Assembly (NCBI RefSeq): GCF_041153465.1
Contig: NZ_CP154858.1
Span: 868,001 to 932,000, forward strand
Length of the DNA stretch: 64,000 nt
Reading direction: 5' to 3'
From: Thermohahella caldifontis
GTDB lineage: Bacteria; Pseudomonadota; Gammaproteobacteria; Pseudomonadales; Oleiphilaceae
Shown here: in pieces, positions 55,507 to 63,992 of the stretch
Position numbering within the stretch: the stretch's first letter is position 1
Layout of the letters: each line of letters begins with the position of its first letter
Notes under the pieces: model-generated
What the model saw: the letters and a program-made list of their open reading frames with translations, nothing else
Databases searched by the model: none
Told to the model about the DNA's origin: nothing
Position numbers and translations under genes: made by a program

Positions 55507-56219
55507 TTACCAGCCTGTCACCTTTTTGATGAAGGGGACGGTGATGCGGCGCTGCTCGGCTAGTGACAGGTGGTCCAGCTCATCCAGCAGGTGAAGCAGT
55601 GCCGGCAGGTCGCGGGTGGCCCGACGCATGATGAACTGCCGCACCTCGTCGTCAATGACGATACCGCGCTCCCTCGCCCGCTCCGTCCAGAAGGCAAACA
55701 TGCTGTCCTCGTCCAGCCGGGGCACCTGGCGTACGATCCCCCACTGCATGCGGCTGACCAGATCCGGCAATGTCAGTGGCAGTTCACGTGGTGACACGGC
55801 AGCACTGACCAGCCAGCGGCACCCGGCTTCACGACAACGATTGAACAGATGAAAGAAAGCCTGTTGCCAGCTTTCGCCCAGGGACGGTTCCGACAGGGCA
55901 TCCAGATCATCGATGCAGAGCAGGTCAAGAGATTCCAGCCCTTCAAGCATGCCCGTATCACAGGTGACAAGCTCGCGTACCGGCAAGTACATGACGGTCT
56001 GGCCGGCCTCGCTGGCCGCCTGCGCCCCCCCTGGAGCAACAGGGTACGGCCCGTTCCGGCGCTTCCCCAGAGATACAGCAGCATTTCGTCACACTGGCCG
56101 AGGACAAACTGCCTGACCAGCGGCTTCAGCGGTGGCTCGGCCACATCCTGCCAGTCATCCAAAGAACTCGACCCGGGCCACCGGAACGTCAGCGGTATCT
56201 GTGCTGGGATCCTGTTCAC
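55507..56219 (-). pseudogene. hda: DnaA-homologue Hda, one frameshift as read
   Basis: Hda with the beta clamp stimulates DnaA-ATP hydrolysis and limits initiation. The N-terminal part begins at GTG 56219 (VNRIPAQIPLTFRWPG), with Walker-like LWGSAGTGRTLLLQGG; the Lys-to-Arg change is usual in Hda. The frame breaks at a run of 7 C (56025-56031); one more base gives GGAQAASEAGQTVMYLPVREL and 237 residues in total. The C-terminal AAA+ part is intact: LDLLCIDDLDALSEPSLGES and LPDLVSRMQWGIV. GTG overlaps the upstream stop (GTGA) and follows GGAGG. Since hda is a core gene, a sequencing error is likeliest. Confidence 0.9.
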
Positions 56220-56767
56220 CGGGCCGCCTCCTTTTCCCGGCGTCCGCGGATCCACCACCGCAGGGTGTAATCCAGCGCACTGACACCTGCCAGGGCAGTC
56301 ACGGCCCACATCAGGACACGGATCCAGACGTCAGACAGAGGCAGTCCGGCACCCTGAACAATGATGCTCGCCAGATAGGCGATCTGAAAGAACGTGGACA
56401 GCTTGCCCCAGAGTGAAGGCTGAATTTCGAAGTGCCCCGTCCACAGTCTGTACATGAGCGTGCCGGTGATGATCCACAGATCACGGGCCAGCGCCAGCCA
56501 CATCAGCCACATCGGCACCTTGCCGCTCAGGGCGAGAATGACAAAGGTCGTGACCAGCAACAGCTTGTCCGCCAACGGGTCCGCCATGGCTCCAAACCGG
56601 GATCGCCAGTCAAACCGGCGTGCGAGAAAGCCGTCCAGGGCATCCGTCATCCCGGCGATCAGAAACAGGCCGATGGCATTGCGATAGTGCTCCGCCTGCA
56701 GCTCCCAGGCCACAGGCACCACCAGGCAGATCCTGATCAACGTGAGGACGTTGGGCAATTGTCTCAT
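56216..56767 (-). CDS. CDP-alcohol phosphatidyltransferase (PgsA-like)
   Basis: 183 residues with four or five TM helices. Signature D-x2-DG-x2-AR-x8-G-x3-D-x3-D in DALDGFLARRF...FGAMADPLADK. It is the family of phosphatidylglycerophosphate synthase. Genomes of this group usually also carry a canonical pgsA next to uvrC, so this is probably a second paralogue (inference). Overlaps the DUF2066 stop and the hda start by 4 bases each. Confidence 0.87.
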   Translation of the reverse strand: MRQLPNVLTLIRICLVVPVAWELQAEHYRNAIGLFLIAGMTDALDGFLARRFDWRSRFGAMADPLADKLLLVTTFVILALSGKVPMWLMWLALARDLWIITGTLMYRLWTGHFEIQPSLWGKLSTFFQIAYLASIIVQGAGLPLSDVWIRVLMWAVTALAGVSALDYTLRWWIRGRREKEAAR

Positions 56768-57906
56768 GGTGTGCTGTCCGTGACCTCATCAGGATAGCGG
56801 TAGTACAGTGTTGTCGTGCTGTCCGCACCAGCGCTGCCCTCCGCTTCCGGCAACATCGGCTGCAGAAAGGGCCGCAGGGCCATGTATTCGGTCAGTTTTC
56901 CGGGCGTGCTGGCTAGCTCCAGTTCCACCGTCATGGTGCTGTCCCGGAGTTCGACCGGACGCACCTGTTCAATCGGCGGCAGGCTGTCAAGCCATGACAG
57001 CGTGCGCGCATAGGCATGATAGCTGCCGACATTCCGAACGATCATGCGTATCTGGTTGCGGGCAGCCGTGTCGTACACGACCGCGTAACGACGCGAGAGC
57101 ACCCTGGCGACCTGCCGGACGACGTCCGCCATGAGTGCCCCGGGTTCGCCCTGAGCCGCCTCCAGGGGTTGCGGTGCATCCTGCCCCACGGCCAGTTGTC
57201 CTGTCAGACGCATGCGGGCACCATCGCTGTCGCGCAGACGCAACACAAGATAACCTTCCGCCCCGAACGCAGGCTGGGCAGCCACCAGTGAGTCCGGAAA
57301 ACCACCGGCCACCTCTGCCATCCTGACCTGCTGCAGCACCTCGGGACGGCTTTGCGGCCAGACGAGCGGGATGCCCCAGTACTGTGCCTGCCGGCCGAGT
57401 GCCTGGCCAGCCTCATCATCCGGTCCGACCCAGCTTCGTCCGCCCAGGCGCTCCTGCAGCACCCATGCCACCATCTGAGGTCGAGGCCCCTCCCAGATGG
57501 CATAGCCGCCCTGCTTGAGTATCCGGGACACCGCCTCACGGGAGAAGGTCACCGAAAGCATCAGTTGCCTCGGCGCCGCAAGCCCCTGAAGAGCCAGAAG
57601 ATCCGGTTCCGCCTGCTCACCTTCATCCGGAATCACTTCCCTGTAGGCATAACGCTCCACCCACTGATCCGACCTTGGGATGGCGGCGCTGACTGCAGGA
57701 TCCTGTCGCCAGATATCATCCCCCACCAGCCGGTCAAACACTTGGGACAATGCCTGAGAGAAGGCGATCTGACGCGCCTCGGGTGAACGGTCTTCAACTG
57801 CCACCTCCGCATCGTAAAGGGGGATGACAACTGCAGACTGCGCCTGGAAAACAGACAGCACCAGAACAAAAAACAACAGGACGTGCCTGATTGGATGACG
57901 TGTCAC
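56764..57906 (-). CDS. DUF2066 domain exported protein
   Basis: About 380 residues, with a signal peptide (VLLFFVLVLSVFQAQSA) and a mature part matching DUF2066: ARQIAFSQALSQVFDRLVG near the start, PRQLMLSVTFSREAV and QMVAWVLQERLGGRS. Function unknown. GTG 57906 is the best in-frame start by position but lacks a clear ribosome-binding site. In Pseudomonas such a gene neighbours purM (from memory); here a tRNA-Leu is divergent instead. Confidence 0.8.
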   Translation of the reverse strand: MTRHPIRHVLLFFVLVLSVFQAQSAVVIPLYDAEVAVEDRSPEARQIAFSQALSQVFDRLVGDDIWRQDPAVSAAIPRSDQWVERYAYREVIPDEGEQAEPDLLALQGLAAPRQLMLSVTFSREAVSRILKQGGYAIWEGPRPQMVAWVLQERLGGRSWVGPDDEAGQALGRQAQYWGIPLVWPQSRPEVLQQVRMAEVAGGFPDSLVAAQPAFGAEGYLVLRLRDSDGARMRLTGQLAVGQDAPQPLEAAQGEPGALMADVVRQVARVLSRRYAVVYDTAARNQIRMIVRNVGSYHAYARTLSWLDSLPPIEQVRPVELRDSTMTVELELASTPGKLTEYMALRPFLQPMLPEAEGSAGADSTTTLYYRYPDEVTDSTP

Positions 57907-57988
57907 GTAGGAATTCTGCCTTGCCGATAAATGGATTACGGGGCAAAAGGATACACAATTTGAAGCGACCGGAATACCGTTTTGAGAG

Positions 57989-58016
57989 TTGACCTGCCCG
58001 GCAAACCCGCTATAAT
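57989..58016 (+). promoter_or_regulatory. Strong sigma70 promoter of tRNA-Leu
   Basis: TTGACC (57989-57994), 16 bases, TATAAT (58011-58016). The tRNA starts 20 bases further on. The divergent DUF2066 gene begins about 80 bases to the left. Confidence 0.85.
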
Positions 58017-58036
58017 CCGCCTCCTGACTCCATCCT

Positions 58037-58123
58037 GTGCCGGAGTGGCGGAACTGGTAGACGCGCACGACTCAAAATCGTGTTCCTTCGGGAGTGAGAG
58101 TTCGATTCTCTCCTCCGGCACCA
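58037..58123 (+). tRNA. tRNA-Leu (anticodon CAA)
   Basis: 87 bases with CCA encoded. Acceptor stem GCCGGAG with CTCCGGC; anticodon arm CACGA-CTCAAAA-TCGTG, anticodon CAA, reading UUG. The long variable arm (about 13 bases around TTCCTTCGGGAGT) and the T loop TTCGATT fit a class II leucine tRNA. Confidence 0.97.
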
Positions 58124-58448
58124 ATTTGTGACATTTTCCATCCCGCTCGCCCCCTGCTCTACGCCTGAATAATCAGCAGGTTAAACGCATAACCTGATGC
58201 GCTGCTTCACTTTCCGCATGTTTCTGCAGTCATGCACCCGACATGTCGCAGGTCATGTTGCCCATAACGATGATGCCGCCCCGAACGACATAGTGTGCCC
58301 CGGAGCGCCAGCCAGCTGCCGAAACCGCAACCTCGGTAGCTGACGTCAATCGCATCAAAAAGATTGGAAGGCGGTGAATGCGATGGCCACCCGGAGCGCA
58401 CCGGAGCCGGTTCGCGGGAGCAGGTGGACAGCATTTCCCGGAAACGTC
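58124..58448. other. Non-coding stretch after tRNA-Leu
   Basis: No gene I can support; open frames here lack family resemblance and ribosome-binding sites. It holds the inverted repeat CAGGTTA-aacgca-TAACCTG at 58177-58196, flanked by AGCAG and CTGCT, which could be a terminator for the tRNA or a regulatory hairpin. The 3' end of a tRNA is a usual integration site, but no integrase or repeated tRNA end is visible. Confidence 0.5.
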
Positions 58449-58613
58449 TCAGGCTGCGAAACGGCTCGGGGAAGTGTTGTCGGCTTGCCAGCTCTGCCGG
58501 CCCTTTCGGGTGTAGGCCTTCCTGTTCTGTACCACACGCATGCGGAACAGGGGGGTTCTGACAACCGCCTTGACGGCACTCTCTTCGATGGGCTTGCGTT
58601 TCTTCCTGGCCAT
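58449..58613 (-). CDS. arfA: Alternative ribosome-rescue factor ArfA
   Basis: 54 residues: MARKKRKPIEESAVKAVVRT, then PLFRMRVVQNRKAYTRKGRQ. It matches the ArfA core (DPLFRQRV...RKGK in E. coli), which brings release factor 2 to stalled ribosomes when tmRNA fails. ATG 58613 has GAGGAG 6 bases upstream. Compared with E. coli, a few residues (GKGS) are missing before the Tyr, a point to check. E. coli arfA mRNA is cut at a hairpin in its 3' part; I do not see an equally clear hairpin here. Confidence 0.85.
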   Translation of the reverse strand: MARKKRKPIEESAVKAVVRTPLFRMRVVQNRKAYTRKGRQSWQADNTSPSRFAA

Positions 58614-58791
58614 ATGAATCTCCTCGGCACTGGTGAATGAACACTGGCCATTATACACGTCCGCAACCGCTTGTGCGCGCCCGAAAATTTCCGTGACACC
58701 GGCAGGCGATCCCCCGTCCGAAACCGGTTTGTCGCTCCGCCGGTGAGGCATGCTGTCAGACCCGCACGGCAGACGCTGACATCAGGCACCC

Positions 58792-58809
58792 GCGCATCCC
58801 GGGATGCGC
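58792..58809. repeat. 18-bp perfect palindrome GCGCATCCCGGGATGCGC
   Basis: A perfect, loop-free palindrome 44 bases beyond the end of yqhD, in the otherwise featureless stretch 58614-58852. It could be part of a terminator or a protein-binding site. No T-run is adjacent. Confidence 0.5.
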
Positions 58810-58852
58810 TCAGGGGCGGGCACCGGCCCGAGGCCGGAATACCCGCAGGCGG

Positions 58853-59998
58853 TCAGGCCAGTGCCTTTTCGAGAATACGGCGACTGGCTGCCAGGTCGAT
58901 GGCCTTGTGCTCACCCAATGCCACCATGCCATGTTTCTCCAGCTGGGAGAGGATGGCAGAAATGGCACTTTCCCTGGCTTCCCCATAGTCGCGGAGCTGT
59001 GTTTCCACATCCAGACTCTGGTAAAAGGTCTCCAGGGCATCAATGGTCCGCTCGGCAAGGTCCGGGCCATCATTCAGGCCAAAGACGGTTGTACCAAGCC
59101 GGTTCAGCCGTGCCCGCTTGGCTTCGATCTGGTCCCGGAGCAGCCAGGGCTGGATAATCGCCAGCGACCGCGCATGATCCAAACCATAGCGGGCGGTCAG
59201 CTCATGACCCAGCATGTGAGTGGCCCAGTCCTGGGCAACACCGGTGCCGATCAGACCGTTCAGGGCCTGGTTGGCGGCCCACATCAGATTGGCACGCCAT
59301 GCGTCCGTCTGACGGTGTCGCAGCCGCCCCAGTTCCAGCAGAGTGCGCAGAAGGGTTTCCGCATAGCCTGTCTGTACCCAGGCATCATTGGGATGGGTCA
59401 GGTACTGCTCGCACACATGCACGAAGGCGTCCACAATGCCGTTCATCTTCTGCCTTTCCGGCAGGCTGCGGATCACATCCGGATCAAGCACCGCGAACTG
59501 CGGATAGACCGCGGGGGAGGCAAAGAACAGCTTTTCCTGCGTGGCCGCCCGGGTCACCACGGCGGCAGAATTCGACTCTGACCCGGTAGCCGGCAGCGTG
59601 AGTACAGCACCCAGCGGCAAGGCTTCCGAAACCTTGTGCCGACCGGTCAGGATATCCCACCCGTCACCGTCGTAACAGGCCGCAGCGGCCACATACTTGG
59701 TTCCGTCAATGACGGAGCCGCCGCCGACGGCAAGCAGAAAAGTGATTCCCTCCTCTCTTACCCGGGCAACGGCGCGATTGAGTGTTTCGATGGTGGGATT
59801 GGGCTCGATGCCGCCGAATTCCGACCAATGATGCTCGCCGAGTGCGGCAATCACCTGGTCATAAACACCGTTCCGTTTGATGGATCCTCCGCCGTAAAGC
59901 ACCAGAATACGTGCATCCTTGGGCAGATATTCCCCGATGGCACCGATCTGCTGTTGTCCGAAAAGGATGCGGGTAGGATTGAAAAACTGAAATTTCAT
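58853..59998 (-). CDS. yqhD: Iron/zinc-type NADPH alcohol (aldehyde) dehydrogenase, YqhD-like
   Basis: 381 residues, group III metal-dependent dehydrogenase. NADP motif VLYGGGSIKRNG, then LAVGGGSVIDGTKY. Metal ligands are Asp/His in NGIVDAFVHVCEQY and the two His in MLGHELTARYGLDHARSL. E. coli YqhD reduces short aldehydes with NADPH, detoxifying lipid-peroxidation products. ATG 59998 has GGAG 9 bases upstream. Single gene. Confidence 0.92.
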   Translation of the reverse strand: MKFQFFNPTRILFGQQQIGAIGEYLPKDARILVLYGGGSIKRNGVYDQVIAALGEHHWSEFGGIEPNPTIETLNRAVARVREEGITFLLAVGGGSVIDGTKYVAAAACYDGDGWDILTGRHKVSEALPLGAVLTLPATGSESNSAAVVTRAATQEKLFFASPAVYPQFAVLDPDVIRSLPERQKMNGIVDAFVHVCEQYLTHPNDAWVQTGYAETLLRTLLELGRLRHRQTDAWRANLMWAANQALNGLIGTGVAQDWATHMLGHELTARYGLDHARSLAIIQPWLLRDQIEAKRARLNRLGTTVFGLNDGPDLAERTIDALETFYQSLDVETQLRDYGEARESAISAILSQLEKHGMVALGEHKAIDLAASRRILEKALA

Positions 59999-60092
59999 GC
60001 GCTGGCACTCCGTGATCGCCCTGAAAAAACTGAGTTCAGGCGACAGGATACGTCCGTTGGCGTTGCGGCGCTACCCTGACTTGATACCCATG

Positions 60093-61316
60093 TCAGAGAC
60101 GATCAAAGAGTGACAGGCGCGTAACCTGGGCATAACTCTGCTGTGCAGCCTGCAGAATGGTGCTCTGCAGGGTGAGCTGGCTGACCGCTTCGGCAAAGTC
60201 CACATCCTGAAGCTCGGACAGCACTTCCTTGGTCAGCACCTCCACATCCCCGTGCAGCTGCTGGGTATTCTCAATGGTGTTGAGCCGTGCACCCAGTCCT
60301 GCCCTGACCTCCAGCAAACGGGTTTCCGCATTGGTGAGGTTGGCCAAGGCGCTGTCGATCTGATCCTTGAGCACCTGGCGCCCGGTATCCGTATCGGAAT
60401 AGCGCTCCAGACTGTCCGCCAGACGCTCGACGGTGGTCAGCAGGCCCTGTTTTTCCGACGAATGCACAAAGTAGGTATCGCCGGGCGCCGGATTACCGAC
60501 AATTTCGAACTGAATGCCATTGGCCGAAATCGGCTGACCGCTGGTGAAGGTCTGATTGCTCAGGATGGGGCGCCCGTCCGATACTCGGCGGATACTGTAT
60601 TGCGGCGGTGTGGAGGCATCGAATTCGATGACCATGTCTTCAGGATAGAAGGCATCCCAGGCGGCCTGGTCGATCACGCGCCCCTGCGTGATGACCGGCT
60701 TGGGGACCGCCTGATTGTTGGGATTGGCTTCCGTATAAAACGTCTTGTTGGCGCTGGGAATCTCCTCGAACAGGCGCTTGCCGTTGTCGCCCACCGCCAC
60801 GGAAACGGTGCCGTCGATCTGCACGGAGCGCACCCCTTCATCGCCACGGTAGATATAGTGTCCGGATTCATCCTTCACAAAGGGCTCCTGACGTCCCTGA
60901 AAGCCTCCGAAGATGTACTCGCCACTGGCATCCCGGGTGTTCATGATCCCTGCCAGCTGATCCAGGCGCTGGCGGATTTCCGAAGCGATGAACTTCTTGT
61001 CGTCGGCGTTCTGACTACCGTCTCCGGCCTGCACCGCCAGTTCACGGAGACGCTGCAATACATCCGCCACATTGCCGAGCAGGCTGTCTTCCAGTTTGAG
61101 ACGGTTTTCAGCCAGATTGATATTGCGCTGGTACTGGCTGATCTGTTCCAGTTCCTGGTTGACCCTCAGGATCCGGGTGGCGGCAACCGGATCATCTGCC
61201 GGCGTCTGCACCTTGCGCCCGCTGCTGATCTGCAGTTGTGTCTTCTGGAGCTGCACGGTCACGTTCTGGATATTGTCCAGGCCGCGATTGAAGAGCAACT
61301 GGGTGGATATGCGCAT
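60093..61316 (-). CDS. flgL: Flagellar hook-associated protein 3 (hook-filament junction)
   Basis: 407 residues. N-terminal flagellin-like coiled coil MRISTQLLFNRGLDNIQNVT and LQISSGRKVQTPADDPVAAT; C-terminal DVDFAEAVSQLTLQSTILQA. It joins the hook (FlgK) to the filament. ATG 61316 follows GGAGG; 12 bases after the flgK stop, so one transcript. Flagellins or other flg genes are outside the window. Confidence 0.95.
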   Translation of the reverse strand: MRISTQLLFNRGLDNIQNVTVQLQKTQLQISSGRKVQTPADDPVAATRILRVNQELEQISQYQRNINLAENRLKLEDSLLGNVADVLQRLRELAVQAGDGSQNADDKKFIASEIRQRLDQLAGIMNTRDASGEYIFGGFQGRQEPFVKDESGHYIYRGDEGVRSVQIDGTVSVAVGDNGKRLFEEIPSANKTFYTEANPNNQAVPKPVITQGRVIDQAAWDAFYPEDMVIEFDASTPPQYSIRRVSDGRPILSNQTFTSGQPISANGIQFEIVGNPAPGDTYFVHSSEKQGLLTTVERLADSLERYSDTDTGRQVLKDQIDSALANLTNAETRLLEVRAGLGARLNTIENTQQLHGDVEVLTKEVLSELQDVDFAEAVSQLTLQSTILQAAQQSYAQVTRLSLFDRL

Positions 61317-61328
61317 GGTAGGCCTCCG

Positions 61329-63992
61329 TTACCTGAAGGTGCTCAGCAAGGTATCAAACAGCTGCCGGGCGATCGAAACGACCTGAGCCGAAGCGTTGTA
61401 GGCGGCCTGATACTGGATCAGCCGGCCCGCTTCCTCGTCGAGGTTGACCCCTGCCATCTCCTGCAGACGGTTTTCGGATTGTTGCAACAGGGACTTGGAT
61501 GCATCCTTATCAATCTGAGCCTGGTTGGCCGCCGAACCGATGGTTTCCACGAGCTGTCCATAGGCCTCATTGAAAGTGCTCACCTCCCCGTCAAGCCAGC
61601 TGGTGTTTTCAAGGTTGACGAGATTCAGCCCGTTGCGGTTATCCGAGACGCCCGAGGTGTTGTAGACAATGGTGAAGGTATCACCCTGTTTGGGCTGTCC
61701 GTCGAGCTGGACCTGAAAGCCGGTGTAGGTGGATTTGGCGACCGGTGCCTGGGTAAACAGCGTGTTGGTGTTTGCCGTGAGCGTCACCCCGTCATCCAGC
61801 ACCACGTCCACAAAACCGCCGACGGTTGTCTCCGTTCCGCCCGAGACAACGACCGGACCATCGTTGGGCGTGGACACACTGACGCTGTCTCCGCCCGAAC
61901 CACTGAGACTGATTCGCAGATCATAACCCTGAGTGGAACGAATGGTCAGTGTGGTGCCATCACTCTGAGCAAGGATACCCTGATCCTGAAGCACCGAATC
62001 ATTGTTGATCAGATCCACGTAGTCATCCGGACCAAAGGTACTGCCGGCCGGCAGCGTCAGGCTGCGTCCGTTGATACTGAGCGCCGGAGCCGGTGCACTG
62101 CCATCGTCCACAAAACCGGTCAGTGAGGCCAGGGTGTAGGCATAGGCCGTGACCCCCTGACGTTGCGTCAGCGCTGCCGCAATGTCCCTGGCGGAGCTGT
62201 TGGCCGCAATATTCAGTGCCGGTTGTGTGGTCACGATCCCGGTTTCCGGATCCCGGTTCTGCAGCGTCAGCGTCTGTGCAGGATAACCATTGGTGGTCAC
62301 GGATGCGGCAGGTGCCGGAATCTGTGCAACACTGGTGCCCTCCATGCTGACCTGCGTCTGCCCCGGATCACTGCTGAACAGGTTGTTGTTGATACCCGCA
62401 ACATGGGTACGATTGGTGACTGGTGGATCCAGGGGTTTCGGATTGGCCGGATCGGTGTTGTCGAGGATCTCGTAGACATTATCCGTAATGAATCTCACGA
62501 TCAGCGGGGGTGTCAGTGCCCCCGGATTCCGGAACTCCGACAGGATACCGCCGGTTGCAGGATGGTTGACGTCCAGCAACTCCCCCGCGCTGATGCGGGC
62601 GTTTCCGGTATTGCCGATGCTTGCATCGGTTCGTACGGGACTGGCCAGAGCCAGCTCTTCCACCCGGTCAATGGTCAGATCGATATCACGTGCGCCATAA
62701 CGGGTCGGCGTGACCAGAAAGCTGTCACCCGTCTGGAAGCTGCCTGCATCAAAGTTAATGCGAATCCCTTCAAGATCCACGGAAGCCGGCAGGGGGGAAG
62801 GCAATACCGCACGCTGAATCAATTCGCCTGTTTCTGCATCCAGTATGCTGACGTCCTGATTGGTCGGACCATCAAAGCTCACCTTGTAATCGCGGGTAGT
62901 GAGCTGGGTGCTGTCCACAATTTCCACGCGCATCTTGCGGTCTTCGGGCAGGGCGTTGGCCTTGCTGGGTGTCACCCGGGCACGCATCAGCGCATCATCA
63001 TTCACATCATTGAAAAACAACCCGCCCAGATTGCCTTCCAGATCAATGCCTTTCTGGTGCTGTCGGTTCACCGCATCGGCCAGCGCAATGGCCACACGAC
63101 CAATACTGTTGAACGCATCGCGCAGCACCGTATCCCGGAAGCGCAACAGTCCACCGATACTTCCCCCGGACATCTCGCTGGTAATTTCATTGGTCCGGCC
63201 GGCTTCAGACAAGGCAATCTGAAGTTCCTGCGGGTCATCCGGACTGACCTGTGTCGTCAAACTGTTGGCCCGGGTACCGACCACCAGTGCCTGGCCCTTG
63301 CCAATCAATACGTTGACGCCCCCATCTCCCGTATTGACGGCGGTGACCTGGGTGAGTTCCGACAACTTGCGCAGCAGCTCGTCGCGCTGATCCAGCAGTT
63401 CATTGGGCTGCTGGCTTCCGCTCCCTCCCTTGGCGGTGGCAATGGCCTGGTTGAGTCGTGCGATACCCTGCGCATAGCTGTTGATCTCCGCGACCTGAGC
63501 CTGAAGATCCTGATCCAGTGCCTGCTTCTGGGACAGCAAGCGCCCGTAGAGCACGTCAAACCGATTGATCAGGCCCCTGGCCTGGCTGATGACCAGCTCC
63601 CGTTCGGGAATGGCCGAAGGGTCATCCACCGCACCATGGAGTGCGCCAAAAAAGTTCGACAGGCCGGGAGACAGGCCCGTGGTGGGGTCGGCCAGCAGGC
63701 TGTCGATCTGGCTGATATTGGATTCAAAAGCTTCCAGTTCGCTGTTCATGGTGGTGTCAATGCGCACCTGATTGACCAGAAACTGGGCGGTTGTCCGCTC
63801 GATGGTGGTGACCGCGACCCCGGTACCCTGATAGCCTGCCCCCATGTAGTTGGAATCCGTGGCCTGAAACTCCACACGCTGGCGGCTGTAACCGGGCGTG
63901 TTGGCATTGGTCACGTTATTACCGGTTGTGGACAGGGCCGTCTGGTGTGCACGCAGGCCCGACAGCCCGATGTTGATCAGTCCGCCACTCAT
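61329..63992 (-). CDS. flgK: Flagellar hook-associated protein 1
   Basis: 887 residues, much longer than E. coli FlgK (547). N-terminal INIGLSGLRAHQTALSTTGN and NNVTNANTPGYSRQRVEFQA, C-terminal VNLDEEAGRLIQYQAAYNAS. The extra length lies in the middle, about residues 330-780, beta-rich, and is likely the surface-exposed variable domains. ATG 63992 follows GAGGA. It is the last gene of the window; flgJ and the rest of the operon probably lie to the right. Confidence 0.95.
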   Translation of the reverse strand: MSGGLINIGLSGLRAHQTALSTTGNNVTNANTPGYSRQRVEFQATDSNYMGAGYQGTGVAVTTIERTTAQFLVNQVRIDTTMNSELEAFESNISQIDSLLADPTTGLSPGLSNFFGALHGAVDDPSAIPERELVISQARGLINRFDVLYGRLLSQKQALDQDLQAQVAEINSYAQGIARLNQAIATAKGGSGSQQPNELLDQRDELLRKLSELTQVTAVNTGDGGVNVLIGKGQALVVGTRANSLTTQVSPDDPQELQIALSEAGRTNEITSEMSGGSIGGLLRFRDTVLRDAFNSIGRVAIALADAVNRQHQKGIDLEGNLGGLFFNDVNDDALMRARVTPSKANALPEDRKMRVEIVDSTQLTTRDYKVSFDGPTNQDVSILDAETGELIQRAVLPSPLPASVDLEGIRINFDAGSFQTGDSFLVTPTRYGARDIDLTIDRVEELALASPVRTDASIGNTGNARISAGELLDVNHPATGGILSEFRNPGALTPPLIVRFITDNVYEILDNTDPANPKPLDPPVTNRTHVAGINNNLFSSDPGQTQVSMEGTSVAQIPAPAASVTTNGYPAQTLTLQNRDPETGIVTTQPALNIAANSSARDIAAALTQRQGVTAYAYTLASLTGFVDDGSAPAPALSINGRSLTLPAGSTFGPDDYVDLINNDSVLQDQGILAQSDGTTLTIRSTQGYDLRISLSGSGGDSVSVSTPNDGPVVVSGGTETTVGGFVDVVLDDGVTLTANTNTLFTQAPVAKSTYTGFQVQLDGQPKQGDTFTIVYNTSGVSDNRNGLNLVNLENTSWLDGEVSTFNEAYGQLVETIGSAANQAQIDKDASKSLLQQSENRLQEMAGVNLDEEAGRLIQYQAAYNASAQVVSIARQLFDTLLSTFR

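Noticed and set aside
58124..58448. Integrated element or att site at the tRNA-Leu 3' end
   Set aside because: No integrase gene and no duplicated tRNA end found in the window.
58207..58789. Two overlapping open frames on the minus strand across arfA
   Set aside because: They run in other frames over arfA and have no recognisable domain; arfA explains the coding signal.
60252..62126. Long open frame on the plus strand (over 600 codons) opposite flgL/flgK
   Set aside because: Mirror of GC-rich codon use in the real genes; no family resemblance, no ribosome-binding site. The same holds for long antisense frames at 36301-37998, 2637-3908, 14404-15939 and 47543-48679.
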